This document shows positions 25,208-37,904 of a stretch of DNA of 64,000 bases, piece after piece. The stretch's first letter is position 1. Each line of letters begins with the position of its first letter. The stretch is from Geosiphon pyriformis (Eukaryota > Glomeromycota > Glomeromycetes > Archaeosporales > Geosiphonaceae): the NCBI GenBank assembly GCA_016748015.1, contig JAAOMT010000299.1:1039924-1103923 (forward strand), read 5' to 3'. The translations under genes were made by a program, and so were the position numbers. The notes beneath the pieces were generated by a model. The model was not told where the DNA came from. It made no database searches and worked only from the letters and a program-made list of their open reading frames with translations.

Positions 25208-25402
25208 AAATATTTTTAAATAGCAAATAATAATAAAAACTGACAATTTTTAAAAAGTTTTAACAAATCATTAATAATATTTAAGAAGTTTTATAAATTC
25301 TTGTTTTTTTAAGATTTATAAGTATAAAGAATTTTTAAATAGCAAATAATAAAAAAAACTGCCAATTTTTAAAAAGTTTTAACAAATTATTAATAGTATT
25401 TA
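25208..25402. repeat. Tandem repeat of about 120 bp, left portion
   Basis: Bases 25,208-25,327 and 25,328-25,402 are successive copies of one unit (TTTTTAAATAGCAAATAATA ... CAATTTTTAAAAAGTTTTAACAAAT ... ATTTATAAGTATAA). The second copy is cut by LINE-D and resumes at 33,209-33,253, followed by the start of a third. The 12-bp TAATAGTATTTA at 25,391-25,402 recurs at 33,197-33,208 as the LINE-D target-site duplication. Confidence 0.8.
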
Positions 25403-25543
25403 TTTATTTTTTTTTATTAAAACAATTTAACGAGTGAAGCCCAACCACTACCTAGTACATAGAACCAAACTAAGTGGTTCAAACTAAGTATGAATCACAC
25501 ATTCTCTACATGTGGCTAGCCATTCAGACCAGACAAGGCAACA

Positions 25544-28500
25544 TTACACACCTAAAACAACACGCAGATTACCATTCAAACCAGAAAAAAAAGGACAAGG
25601 TCTGCAATGGCCAAAATTCACAGCAAAAGACTCTACAATACCAAGCAACCTGACCATTCTATCTGAAAGCACAGAAGACCCACAACATAAAAGACCCACC
25701 ACCAAACCATTATCACCAACTAAGCCTGCTTTTTCTATATCCACTCTAAATTTAGACCTTGTTAACCACATCTTGGATCGATGCAACTTAACCAAATACC
25801 TCACAAAGTTAACTACCACACTAGTAGCACTCTTAACATCACCAAAAATGCCAACTGTCTCTGCACACCAATCCTTAAGCACAAACTCTCTATACATGAC
25901 TGAATACAAGCTGACATTTGAATAATAAAGATTAAGAGTTCTTAAGACAGAGGAAGAAGATGGGTCACAAGCACCAGCCAAAGAAATCCAGCAAGCAGAT
26001 GCCTCCGACAAAATGTCCCCCCAAATATAAACATCCTGTGAACAGGTGAATACGTGGTCTGGCAATTCCACCTCATTACACAACAAATATTGCATGCCAG
26101 GATAACTTTTATCATATAACTTTTTACAGACAGCCACCAGCAGCCTTCTGTATAGAGTTTTATCAAGTATGTGTAAAGAATCACAGACTTATGGCTGGTA
26201 AACCCAGCAAGCATGTACAAGTCGAGATGCCAAATCTGTGTGGAAGCAATCCAATCAAAACTCTGCAACAAAGCAACTGGAATCACATCATGACCTGAAC
26301 CAGCCTCCTAATGAGCATAACAAATAGATCTATAAATATCTCTGACAAAGTAACAAGTGTTACCCAAAATTGCAGTACTTTTAGCCACCAAAAAACACTC
26401 ATAAACCCCAGCCGGCAAAGAAAGAGGAGAGCCAGTAGTCTCACCAGCCAGCGTATTTGCTCTATTATTACCAGGGACTCCAGAATGACTCTTGACCTTA
26501 ACCCAACTCACAGCGAGATCTTTATTTTTAATCAAATTGGCAATATATTTTCTCTCAATTCAACAATGATTGCAAAAATCAGGAACAGCAAAAGCTAATT
26601 TGGATACACATGCATCAATGACAGCTTGGCTGTCAAGATGCAAAACCACTGTACAGAAGGGAGGAACACATTCCAGAGCAAGAGCCATAGCCTGCAATTC
26701 TAATAAAGTTGAAGATAAAAGCCCACAAATGCCAACACCAACTCCTGAATCCAAAGCAAAAAAATAAGCAGCAGTCTCACTAATTACACTGGAGAAGCCA
26801 GCAAATTTCAACGAACTATCAGTATAAATATCAAAAGAGCCAGACCAAACTTTGAGTAAACCATCATGCACAAAAGCAAACTGTTCAGAATCCAAAATGC
26901 TACAGCCTGAAAAACCATCAGCTTTAACAGCAGCAGGTGACATTGAACTTCTATCCAGCAAAAATCTCGATGTGACATTGAACCAGTGAGGCACAGAGCC
27001 CCTGGGATCAAGCCTCTTCCAACAATAAAAAGTCTTCCAATCCATCACAGCACCTTTTTTGTCAAGGAGTCTGTTATCAAAGGCAACTCTAAAACACTTC
27101 AAAGAGTGAACACAACTAAAAAACAAGGATTTCCCCAAAATCTCAGACATAGGAAAATTACCAGGGTCCCTAAATGTACTAGGTAGAAAGCCTGCCAAAG
27201 ACAGCTTACAATCCAAAAAAATTCTGACCACACCAGCTAAAAAATTGTTCACAAAACTAATGAGCAGCTTAACTGAGAACTGCAATGGATTCAAGGGTGT
27301 CCATCCAAGAACCTGCAAATCCAAGAAGTGATGAAGAAACAACTGACCAAGAATGCCCAGAGCATTTGAAAAAGATATTACTGCAGCCACCTTACTCTCA
27401 GATTGTATCTGGTCAAAAAGCTTCAAGCCATAAAAAGAAGGATGATGTAAAGCCTTATTCAGGAAGTCACGAGGCAAGTATGTCTTAGACCTAAGGCCTT
27501 TCTTAACCAAAATGTTCCACTTGTGACATACACTAGAAGAAACAAAATTAAACTGCATTCTGTAGCTAACAATTGGCTGCAAAACAGTAGAGACCAAATA
27601 AAAATACTTTTTGTCCATAATAGCCTTCCTAAGTACAACATTGACAAAGAAATGAACATCCAAATGCGCTTTGGCCAAACTAGGTTTGGACAATCCCTTA
27701 GTCAACAAAAAGATTCCTAGATATCTGTGAGCTTTGCCTTTTTTCACTATAGAAATCGGCTGATCACTAATACTTAAAGAAGCAATCTTGACACCCTGAT
27801 TGATCGGAATAGCCACTGTTTTCTCATTGTTAATAGAAATATCATTGATTGAAAAAAATTCACTAGCAATATCAAGAGCATACTGCATGGAAGTCTGGTA
27901 ATCTCCCATCTAAATCATTGTTATCAGAGGTTTTTGGTCTCTTTTTTTGAATGTTGTAAATGTCTGTTGGTTGCAAATTCATGTTTTCTAGAAGTAGTTG
28001 AATCTCCAATAACTGAATTTATCTTCAAATTATCTCCTATAATTTGAACTGCTAGGCTTATAAGTAAAATGGCCAATTTCTTGCCAGTTATTTTATGTAG
28101 TTATGTTGTAGTAAACATTAACTCTTTCCCAGGAATTGCTCGTCTAGAAGCTCACTAAAAAAAATGTGTAGTTACTTTGCTGTGAAAGTCAACTCTTCTA
28201 CAGGAATCTTGTCTGTAGACTACCCTAATAATTGTAATAAGAAAAGAAAAGAAAAATAAAAGAAATGTAAAAGAAATAGAATTCTGTTAAGGAAAACGTT
28301 TTCTATTCAGGCCTGGAGTCATTAACAGTTTACTGAAATTGGTAGCTAATCAATTTCAAAATGTTAGTTGGGTTCTTGGGGATTTTCCAAGTGCAAATAA
28401 TTAAAGAATTTGGTTTTTTGAATTATTTGATATTTATTTTTTTTTGTGTGTGTAGAAATGGTTCTAAGTGATAAAACTAAAGTAAGATACATTTTCTTGA

Positions 28501-31210
28501 AGAGAAAAGCTCTTCTTTTATACAACTTGTTGTAGTACTAGTCTATGAACTTGCACTTTTTCTTTTGCTCAAATTTCAGCAAACTAAAGATATATTTTGA
28601 TGAACTACAAGTTATTTTGCTGAACTATTGATTAATTTGGGTGAACTATTCTTAATTTCAGCAAATTTCTGTAAATTTCAGCGAATTTTAGAATGTTACA
28701 AAGTTCAGAGTATTGTGTAATTTGATCATCCTACTTTCTGTTATACTAATTAGATTATTTTAATTGAATTGTGATATGTGATAATTGATTAAATAATAAA
28801 TGATAATTTGAAATGATATTAATATACTAATTAATTATAGAAATTATAAGAGTAATTTTATGCTAATTAATAGCTAAAATTCTACTGGTAACATCGTATT
28901 ATCCACAAAAGCACCAGCAACCAAAAAGAATGACATTCCACCATTATTTTTAATTCTGCCAGTCTTTGTCACAAAATTAGTATCAATCCTGTATCCACAT
29001 AAATGTTCATACCTCTTAATCTCACACAAGAGTAGATCATAGAAGATCCTCCAGAGAAGGGAAAAGAAAACTTCATCTTGATCCAAATCATTGTGTACAC
29101 GATAGCCATCCTATAGACCAAAATTTGTCATAACCCTATTAATTCTATCATTATGTATGCCTTTGAAGAAACTAATAAATTTGCTGTACATCTTAATGTG
29201 TTTCAAGCTCACTTCTAAGTAAGACCACCCAACCGAGTTATATGCTTTATGCATATCTTGTAACACCAGCCAAAGTTCACAATTCTTCTCCAAAGCATCC
29301 TTAACTACTGAGCTGACAGCAAAAACTGGAGACTGTGTAGACATACTCTTTAAAACAGAGAAATTATCACCACAAAGAACACCAAACTTGCTGCAAGCGG
29401 ATGAAATTCTGTTAAAAAGAATCTTAGAGAGAATCTTCTTTGCAGTCTCGATTAATGCAATAGACTGAGTGTTTGTAAGAACCCCATTCCAGTCATAAGG
29501 CTTTAGAATCATTGACACCCATGCTCTCCTCCATAAAGTAGACATCTCACCAATAATTACACATGTATTCAACAGCTCCAGAAGGCAATCCAATACCACA
29601 TTGCCACTATGTTTCCACAATTTATTAGGAATGCCAGACAAGCCAGCAGTCTTGCCATTAGGAAGATTATTAACCACTGAGAGCAGCTCATCCAAACTGA
29701 TTTCACACATTACTCCAGAAAAAACATTGTTCTGCACATAATCCAAAGGCGCATATTGGCAAGCCCAGAGATTAGGCATCGCTATAAGTATCACCTGCTT
29801 TTTTGTACATCCCGCCATGATCTCATCCACTTTAGACTTCACCTCTTCAGGTTCCAGAACCAAGCCTCCATCAACCACCAAATGATCAAGTACCACTTTA
29901 TGAAAAGGCCGGTCCAAAATACTTCTGATCATGTCCCCTTTATTAAAAGTGAAACTCTCCATGCGTTTTTCTATAGCTTTTCTAACAGAAGCCTCTTCAG
30001 CTATCCTTGATTCAAACATTTTTGATTTTCTGTATTCCTTGTGAAATAAAAACAGATGCTTAAGAAGAACCCCATTATCCTTACCCAATCTAACCAAATT
30101 AGAGAATGCGCAAGCTTTGTCTTCATCCAAAGTGGACCATTTTTTTATGAAACAGACAACTTCAAGCATATCACCAGAGTGGACCACACCAAGAATCTTA
30201 GCGACAAGCAACTCCAACCCAAAGAACTTTGAAAAATGTTTGTTCCTAGAGCAATGAAATTCACTAAATCACAGTCTGGCAAAAATCTTATTAGCAGACC
30301 CAACCATCTCCTTTTCCAAAATCGCCCACATAGTATCCAAATCACCACCAGTTTTGGCATTAGTGAAGACATCTTTGATCAACAGAAGCCTTGCTGAAAC
30401 ACAATCCCTAAACTTATTCCACTTGGACACATCCGCATCCTTAATCTTGAACTTTCAACAATCTTTGTTAGTCTGTCTGCGCAAATTATTCAACTGAACA
30501 TCCAAAAGCCTACCCAGACCAACTAACACCATGACATTACTATGATCCGTGTCAAAAAAATTCAAAACTGACCCAATCCAATGCTCAGCAACAGTAGATA
30601 ACAGACTCTCATTAACTAAAATATAATCAATAGTCTTTTTGATTCTTCTTGAATTGTACCACGTAGAAGCCAATGCCAATTGATGGCCAGCAAACAAATT
30701 AACCAAACCAAAACCCAGGCAAAACCTGAAACTTACACTCCTCTCAGACTCATTTTCATTAAAATTCTCACCCAAAACAACAAAATTGCTGGTATTAGCT
30801 TTAGCAATGAGAGAATTAACTTCAGACGTCTGACCAAAACAAATGCCAGAAGAGGCACCAGCATACAAACCGAGCACAATTACCGAAAGCTTGCCTTTGA
30901 ACAGAAGACACACTGAGATAACATAACCAGGGACCACCTCAATCTTAGAAACATGGTAAGTCAAAGAATTGTTTATGATTATAGCAACACCAGCACCAAG
31001 ATAACCAGCATCCAAATCAGAAGTAAAAATCTGAACCCTCTCAAATTCATTCTTGATTCATGGCCCAGAGGAAGGCCTCAACTTCATTTCAGTAACAAAA
31101 GAAACCATACTCCCAGAGCTTACATGCCAATAAACAATGTCTGCCCATTTGGCTGGAATATTGAGATCCCAAATATTACACATAGCAAACTTCCAAATTA
31201 GGTCATTCAT
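25544..31210 (-). pseudogene. LINE-D ORF2, endonuclease / RT / RNase H, split by element E
   Basis: ORF2 starts at the ATG 31,210-31,208. The endonuclease (about 31,210-30,455) keeps TEMKL and TDH-like text, but GDFN reads GENF. The RT region is open from 30,217 to 29,111 (NGKTAGLSGIPNKLW, VSMILKPYDW), and the catalytic box at 28,898-28,909 reads FVDN. Element E then interrupts it, and coding resumes at about 27,909 (DISINNEKTVAIPIN). RNase H (about 26,830-26,440) keeps YTDSS, LLELQ and LDSQ, but the last acidic site reads NNRAN instead of an Asp form. The C-terminal motif CNEVELPDHVFTC (about 26,075-26,035) keeps its His. Confidence 0.87.
27902..28884. mobile_element. Element E, non-coding insertion of about 1 kb in the LINE-D RT region
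   Basis: About 0.98 kb separates two RT segments that are contiguous in LINE-B. It has no long open frame. The 7-bp CTGGTAA at 27,895-27,901 recurs at 28,885-28,891 and may be a target-site duplication, although the codons at the left junction do not rejoin cleanly. The right half has repeated TTTCAGCAAA / TTTTGCTGAACTA motifs (28,575-28,695), and the middle has a purine-rich AAGAAAAGAAAAG run. I found no terminal inverted repeats. Decayed relatives occur at 34.4-38.4 kb, so this is a repeat family and not a one-off insertion. Its class is unknown. Confidence 0.65.
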
Positions 31211-33044
31211 TTGGAGAAAAAATGTGAAGGAGCACCCAAACTAGAACACAAGCCATCCAAACATGCTAACACCGAACCAATAGAAGCCTCCAAAGATGCC
31301 AACTTAGACTCCAAGCCACCCACTTTGCCAGTGAGAATCCTGGAGTTACTAGAACTGAAAACATGCACACCAACATCAACAGTAGAAGAAAAAGAAGTAG
31401 ACAGTATCAAAGTGCATTCCAAAACCATATTCGAGCCTGAACCTGAAGCCAAAGATGCAGAAGCATCAGGAGGAGAGACAAAAGAGGAAGATACCAAAGG
31501 CACCAGTCCAGCACTATCAAGATGTCTAACAATAGTAGACACCAGATCAGAAAGAAGCTCAAGTGAGTGTTTCAAAGAGACCAAACATTCATTTAAAGAA
31601 GAAACATTACCAATATCACAATAAGAAGAAGAAAGCAGATTTGAGCTGGGACCAGCAAAAAAACCATGAGAGAGGGGAGAAACCACTGAAACCACTTGGG
31701 CCCAGGACTTTCCACCAAAGGCAACAGGGTGGAAGATAGGAACCTTCTTTTTTTTATATAACTTGGCCAGCTGGAGATGTCTCTCTTCAGAAACAAAACC
31801 TTTAAAAGACTTAACCAAAGATGACAATGGCATAGAACCAACTGGAATGTCACACTTAAGAGCTGAATGCCCAAAATGTCCACACTTCCAACACCGAACC
31901 AAATCCAATCTAGCTCATGAGAGCCACCCACTACCAAAAACAGACTCAGTACAAAATGTTAAATCCAAATCTTTCTCAGATTCAAAGCCAACCACAGCAC
32001 ACCAAAACCTATTGTCAGTGTCCAAAGATCGATTGATGATACAAGTCTTACCACCAGCCCTATCCAAAAGAATACCAAGATCATGTACAGTTGTTTCCAC
32101 TGGCAAAGTAAACAAAAGTGCTCTAAAACAGTCTCTTGATGCCCAGATATCACAATCTCCCACAGCTTTTGCCACATGTACTGAGTCTTTTCTGATCAGA
32201 AATGACTATCTTGACGCCAACAGATCAGCCTGACTTGATTTGGCAAATTCCACCACAGCTTTTTGCCACATACCAATTAACTGAATTTTGATTGATTTAA
32301 TATTACCAAATTCGGCAACTGCAGTGATGATCATTTTCTTTGGTGTATCTATGGGAATTTCCTTGATTACTATGGCCCAATTTGAACGCACTTCTGATTT
32401 CTTGAGATCAGTGTTTATGACAATCTCTTTTTCTCTGGCCAAAGATGCAGCCATATTCATGCTTTTTTCAGAAGTAAAGGTAAATCGGATGATCTCTTTA
32501 AATTTTGAGGGAGTAGTGGCCCCCCCAAAACCATTGACCAATGAAAAAAATTTTCTAATTAACTGAGTTTTTACCATTGTCGAATTCCCTTTTATAGCAC
32601 TAAGATTGATATCAAGAGCAAAAGATTTTTTGACAGACACCTCAATCTGATTTTAACAATTTTAGGGTCAATCCATTTTCTTTTCAGAGAGATTGAAAGG
32701 TGAGAAGGAAGAAAAACATCTTTATCATTATCCATGACAAAATTAGGAAAACCAAGAAGTGAACCAAAAATGGCACCAGTATTAATATACTTGGCTTTAG
32801 AAATATTGGCAGCTGAATCCAGAAGAGACCCAATATTAATGCTGGTCATGTTAGTATCTTCCTCGTCACCAGACACATTATCCACATTAGAAAACACACT
32901 GTTACCAAGCTTAGACCTGTTCAGAGAAATATTCTTTTTATCACTTGAGTGTTTAACATTCCCAAGCACAACTCTCTTTTTCTGCAAAAAGAAACCACCA
33001 GTAGGACCATGAAAAGCACCCTTTGGTGCCTTCTTTTTAGACAT
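31207..33044 (-). pseudogene. LINE-D ORF1, zinc-knuckle protein (frameshift and stops)
   Basis: ORF1 starts at an ATG at 33,044 (MSKKKAPKGAFHG). It passes through an acidic, Ser- and Asn-rich segment and changes frame near 32,650. It continues with SVKKSFALDINL and KFKEIIRFTFTSE, the segment shared with LINE-B. A TAG follows LLASR at 32,206 and another stop occurs near 31,914, just before the CCHC knuckle CWKCGHFGHSALKC. The C-terminal 230 codons are open. The stop codon (31,209-31,207) overlaps the ORF2 start. Confidence 0.85.
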
Positions 33045-33208
33045 GTTGCTACTAGAGGCAGTCTTCAGATCTACGAAAAAGAGGTTATTAGAAAGAAAAA
33101 TTATAAAATACTAACAAGGAAAAAATAAAAAACTTCTTTATCAAAAAAGCGCTTTTTGAGAATTTGTGGATATAAGAGAAAAAAAAGTTTTTTTAATAAT
33201 AGTATTTA

Positions 33209-33260
33209 ACAAGTTCTAAACATTCTTGTTTTTTAAAATTTATAAGTATAAAGAATTTTT
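33209..33260. repeat. Tandem repeat of about 120 bp, right portion
   Basis: ACAAGTTCTAAACATTCTTG and ATTTATAAGTATAAAGAATTTTT complete the repeat unit that LINE-D interrupted at 25,402, and then begin the next copy. Confidence 0.75.
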
Positions 33261-34390
33261 TAACTTTTTTAATTTTTTTAAAATCTAGTTTAATTTTAGT
33301 TTTTTTGATAATATAAGTTAAAGTGTAATTTTAATTTTTCAAAAAACATTTGTCAGCATTGAATTTAAGTTTAGTTAGGACTTCTAACAAGTCAAATTGG
33401 GTTGAGTCTTGGTCTGACTTAGATTTGACTTGGAAATTTTCATTTTTAAGAAATCAAGTCAAGTTTAATAGCTTATGACCTAACTCAATTCATTATATAT
33501 TACATGTAAAAATTTTATTGGTAAAATTTTATTTTTAATTAATAGAAAGAATAATAACTAATTATCTGTTATTTTTCAAGTTAAAAAGAGCTAAATTGAA
33601 ATTTAATCTACTTATATATAAGACTTGATGAGTTGAGTCAAATTATGAGATTTTAATTTGCATTAGAATAACTCAAATTTTTATAAATCAAGTATTGAGT
33701 CAAAAAGAATCAATTTAACTCTTTCAAAGCTTTAAGTTCAGTATTTTAAAAATAATTAAAAACTTATTGCAAATAAAAAAAATAATTACCAAAAATTTTG
33801 GAAAATATATTGGTATTATTTAGATAAACAATTACAAATTTCCATAAGAGTTTTTGTAGACAATATTCATAAAACATTAAAAGATTGCTAAAATATTACA
33901 TAATTCAAATAACATAACATTGAACTTAAAATTTTTATTTTAAATAATAAAAGCAGTTTTTAACTTATTAATATTTACTGGTTAAATTGAGTATAAAAAA
34001 TTGTTTTTTGTTTTTTAAATAACAATTATTATAAATAACACTCTTGATTTTTTAATAATTAATACAAAATTTTATTTTTTTATTTTTTTTTGATATCTAA
34101 AAAAACAGATAAAAACCATAAACTTAAAGATTTTTAATTAAGTTATTGTCTAATATTTGCTATATTTCTATTTTAATAATTTACATAATATTATATTAAG
34201 TTTTTAATTATTAATATATTATTTATATTAGTAAAAAAATATTTAAAAATTAGTTAAATTTGGCTTTATTGTATTTAGTTTATGTAAATTAGTCTGTTTT
34301 AAGTTTATGATATATATTGATGATTATATAAAAAATTTTGGTTTTCTTAAATTAGTTAAAAAACTGCTGTTTTTTTATAAGTATAAAGAT
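33261..34390. other. A+T-rich non-coding DNA
   Basis: No gene is recognised. Bases 33,360-33,730 contain repeated short AAGTCAAGT / TTGAGTCAA-type words, such as GAGTCTTGGTCTGACTTAGATTTGACTTGG, which suggest an old locally repetitive sequence. Confidence 0.5.
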
Positions 34391-34392
34391 AA

Positions 34393-35350
34393 ATGTTATT
34401 ATTAGAGATTTTTATTATCTTTCTTTAATATTGTTAATAAAAGCTGTTAAATTTTCTTTAAGTTAATTTATCTTCAAAGTATCTTTTTATATTTTGAATT
34501 GTTTGTGCTATTAGGTTTATGATAAAATAACCAGTTTTATGCTAATTACTTTGTATAGTTATTTTGTAATAAAAATTTTTAATTGTAGACTTTTTAATTA
34601 CATGTATTTATTTTGCTATAAAAATCAACTTTTTACAAAATATTTTGACTATAAATATCTAAATAATATAAAAAAATAATCATCTTGGTTTTCCAGCAGT
34701 ATTGTAAAATTGCTTGGGATTGCAAAGAGATTTGGTGTTTATTTCAGATTACATAAATTATGCACATTCTTTTCAGGTGTTGATGGTAAAGTTTCAGTTA
34801 GAATAGATTAATAGTGTTGCTCTAATTAGTCCAAGTGGCTGGTTATATATAGAAAGTACATGATTTATACTTAGTTTAAATCATTTTGTTAATGTATTAT
34901 ACTAAATAGTATATAGGTCTTACTCATTAAATAATAATAAAAAAAGTAAAAAGTAAAAAAAAAATAGATAAAAAAAAGATTAATAAAAATGTTTTTTATT
35001 CAAATATAAAATTAACTAAATTATTATAGAATTAATAAGTAACTAATTTTAAAATATTAATCAAGATTTGTAAATTTTAAAACAATAATTATAAATAAAA
35101 TTTGTGTTTCAAAATAAAGATTTAATGTTTAAAAACTATAAAAAAATCAATATTTATTCTTAAAAAAAAAATTTTTTTTTTATATAACTTGTTATAATAC
35201 TATTCTAAGTTTTAGTACTTTTTTTTGCTAATATTTTAATAAACTAAATATATATTTTGGCATATTACAAATTATTTTAATAAACTATTAAGTATTTTAG
35301 TAAACTGTTAAATATTTTAACAAATTTTTAAATATTACATATTTTAAAAC
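34393..35350. mobile_element. Decayed copy of element E (same orientation), carrying a LINE fragment
   Basis: Bases 34,400-34,640 align with 27,915-28,190 (for example TTAATTTATCTTCAAAGTATC against TGAATTTATCTTCAAATTATC). Bases 35,160-35,350 align with the right half around 28,490-28,680 (TATAACTTGTTATAATACTA against TACAACTTGTTGTAGTACTA). Nearly all differences raise A+T. A LINE 3' fragment (34,683-34,970) lies inside it. Confidence 0.65.
34683..34970 (+). mobile_element. 5'-truncated LINE 3' end, LINE-B/D family
   Basis: Translated text KLLGIAKRFGV, FFSGVDGKVSV and a stop match the last residues of LINE-B ORF2 (KLLGVVEVFGV, FFSGIGDSVSI). A 3'UTR (GTACATGATTTATACTTAGTTTAAATCATT) and an A-rich tail from about 34,930 follow. 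This is a typical truncated reverse-transcription product of about 250 bp plus tail. Confidence 0.75.
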
Positions 35351-36720
35351 TAGTTTTATTAAAATTTAAGTATTATTTGTAATTTTTAGATAATAATCCA
35401 AAATTATTAAAGTAATTTGGTTTAAGAATTGTTGAAATCTTAATTATATAAGCTTTTTAATATTTTACAAGCCAAAAATATAATATCTTTATGCAAAAAA
35501 TTACAATATATATTATGAAAATTAGTATTAAAATTATATAAAAAGAACTATATTATTAAAGTTAATTTAACAAATATCAATTAACAACAAAAAAGTAAGA
35601 AATTAACAATTAATTAAATTATAATCAAATTATGATACAGTTCAATTAAAAATTCAAATAAAATAAAAAAATTAAGAAATACTAATAAAAATTAATAATT
35701 AATATATGTAATCTGATAACAATAGATTTTGTTATGCTTTAAAATTTTTATATATCTTTATTTAAACAATTTATAATTTCAAATTAGTAATTATTATTCA
35801 AAAATAATTATCAAAAAATATAATCAATTAATCTGCTTTTAATTATATTAATTATAATTAATATTATTAATATACAATTAATGTTTTAAATTAAATAATT
35901 TAAATCTGATTATTAAAATCATTAACTTTTGGGAAAATAACATGTTAAAAAAGATTAAACTAAATTAATTAATTTAATAATTAATGTATTTAAAATAATA
36001 TTAATATAATATATAAATTTTATGGAATTTAATTATCTTTTTTATTTTTTTATAAATAATTAGTTTTAATTATATTATTTTTTATTATATTATAAAAAAA
36101 TAATTTTATTATAATTTTACTTAAATAAAATAAAGTAATATAACAAATATCTTATAAAAACATATTAATTAAATATTTAAATAACATTATTTCTAATTTA
36201 TGTTTACTATTTTATAACTTCTTAATAACTTTTTTTATTATTTTTTAAATTGAATATTTAAAAATCACATTTATTTGAAAAAATTCTGGTTTAACTTTAA
36301 AACAATAATTTTGGTTGCTTTTTAATAATTCAATTTGTTTTTTATATTTTTAGTGAAAGTTAATTATTATTTTTAACTATAAACTTTAAGCTGATTGTTG
36401 TCTAAAAATAAATATTGATAATATTATGATTTTTTTTACTTAACAAATTTTTTTATGAATTTATGTGCTTTTTTTTTGTATATTGTAAAATAAATTTATA
36501 TAACTATGTATATATTATAATTAAAATAATAATATGATATAACACAATCATATTAAATTTTAAAAAAATAATTATTATTCAATTTTTAATATATTTAAAA
36601 AAAATTTATTTACAATTAAATTCTGTTTAAAACTTTAAATTTTTGTTTATAATAGATGTAAATTAGCTAAAAATATTTTAAAGTTGTTGTATTAGAAATA
36701 ATTATCAGTTTAAATAAACA
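35351..36720. other. A+T desert
   Basis: This stretch is extremely A+T-rich with no open frame and no recognised repeat. Confidence 0.55.
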
Positions 36721-36724
36721 TTTG

Positions 36725-36960
36725 CTATATTAAATATTTAGAAAAGCACTAAATATTATTGAAATTTTTTTTTTAATATTGTTAATACCAAATTGTTGTT
36801 AATTCTGTTATTAATAAAAGCTGTTAAATTTTTAATAAGCTAATTTATGTTCAAAATATTTTTTATATTTTAAACTGTTTGTGTTATTGAATTTATAATA
36901 CTAGTTTTGTGCCAATTATTTTATATAGTTGTTTTGCAATATTATTAACAAAAAATTGAG
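36725..36960. mobile_element. Decayed left half of element E
   Basis: TAAAAGCTGTTAAATTTTTAATAAGCTAATTTATGTTC, then TTTAAACTGTTTGTGTTATTGAATTTATAAT and CCAATTATTTTATATAGTTGTTTTGCAATA, follow the left half of element E (27,940-28,110) in the same order. Confidence 0.55.
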
Positions 36961-37129
36961 TTATTAATTATAATAAAATTATTTTTATAATCTTAATTAT
37001 TAATTAGTATATATTATTGTTTTAATTTATCACTTATTATTTAATTAAAATATTAAGTATTACTATTCAATTAATAATCTAATTTATACAATATATAATA
37101 GTAACTAAGTATAATAATTAGATTATACA

Positions 37130-37815
37130 ATATTCCAAATTATATAACATTTAAAAATTCATCAAAATATTTAAAAATTCAATAAAAAATTCAATAATTT
37201 ATAGAAATAACTTGTGGTTTGCCGAAATATATCTTTAGTTTACTAAAATAATAGCAAAAAAAAGTGTTAGATTATAAAATAGTATTATAACAAGTTGTAT
37301 AAAAAAAAACTTCTTTTTTCGAAAAAATATATCTTAGTTCAGAATAATTAATTAGTTACAACCAAGCAATTCAAAAAAAACCACTTTGAAAACCAAATTT
37401 TTTTATAATTATTATTACTCAAAATTTATAAACTCTAATTAATATTTTAAAATTAATTAATTACCAATTTAAAGTTTGAATAAAAGATTATTTTTTTTAT
37501 ATTTTTATTCACTTTAATTTTTTTTATTTTTTTTCATATTATTAAGTAATCTATAGTTAAGATTTTTATAGAAAAATTGATTTTTACAGCAAAGTAACTA
37601 TATATTATTAAAGAACTTATTGTTAAAAATATTTGTAAAAAAATTGACTTTTATTGCAAAGCAATTATAACATAAAATTGGTTATTCTATTATAAACTCA
37701 ACAATACAAAATAATTCAAAGTATAAAAAGATACTTTGAAGATAAATTAGTTTATTAAAGATTTATAAGCTTTTATTAACAGTAGATTTGACAATAATTT
37801 AGCATTATTAATATA
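37130..37815. mobile_element. Decayed element E in opposite orientation
   Basis: The reverse complement of 37,555-37,815 follows the left half of element E, and the reverse complement of 37,200-37,340 follows its right half (AACTTGTGGTTTGCCGAAATATATCTTTAGTTTAC). This copy preserves TTTCGGCAAA where the copy in LINE-D has TTTCAGCAAA, suggesting that a CG was lost there. Confidence 0.55.
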
Positions 37816-37904
37816 AAAAAAAACTAAAATCTTTAATGACAATAGTAAAAATTAATTTTTATATAAAAAAAGTTTGGTTTTTTAAAATAAAAATTTATTT
37901 TATT

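Larger units (their letters stand above)
25403..33196 (-). mobile_element. LINE-D, full-length Tad1-like LINE interrupted by element E
   Basis: This is a minus-strand LINE of about 6.8 kb once the roughly 0.98-kb insertion E (27,902-28,884) is removed. From the right it shows a 5'UTR, ORF1 (33,044-31,207), ORF2 (31,210-25,544), a 3'UTR and an A-rich tail at about 25,403-25,425. A 12-bp direct repeat, TAATAGTATTTA, flanks it. It is the best-preserved LINE in the window and shares the ATGA ORF junction with LINE-B. It is inactive, because the RT box reads FVDN, the last RNase H acidic residue is changed, and ORF1 has a frameshift and stops. Confidence 0.9.

Noticed and set aside
25512-25925. 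Plus-strand frame of 137 codons at the 3' end of LINE-D
   Set aside because: It is antisense to the C-terminus of LINE-D ORF2; its decayed counterpart at 1,158-1,442 is antisense to LINE-A in the same way.
27902-28884. Element E considered as a spliceable intron of LINE-D
   Set aside because: LINEs do not usually carry introns, the ends lack a clean GT-AG pair in frame, and related copies occur elsewhere outside LINEs.
31211-31624. Plus-strand frame of 137 codons opposite LINE-D ORF1
   Set aside because: It is an antisense shadow of the Ser-rich C-terminal part of ORF1, with low-complexity Glu/Lys text.
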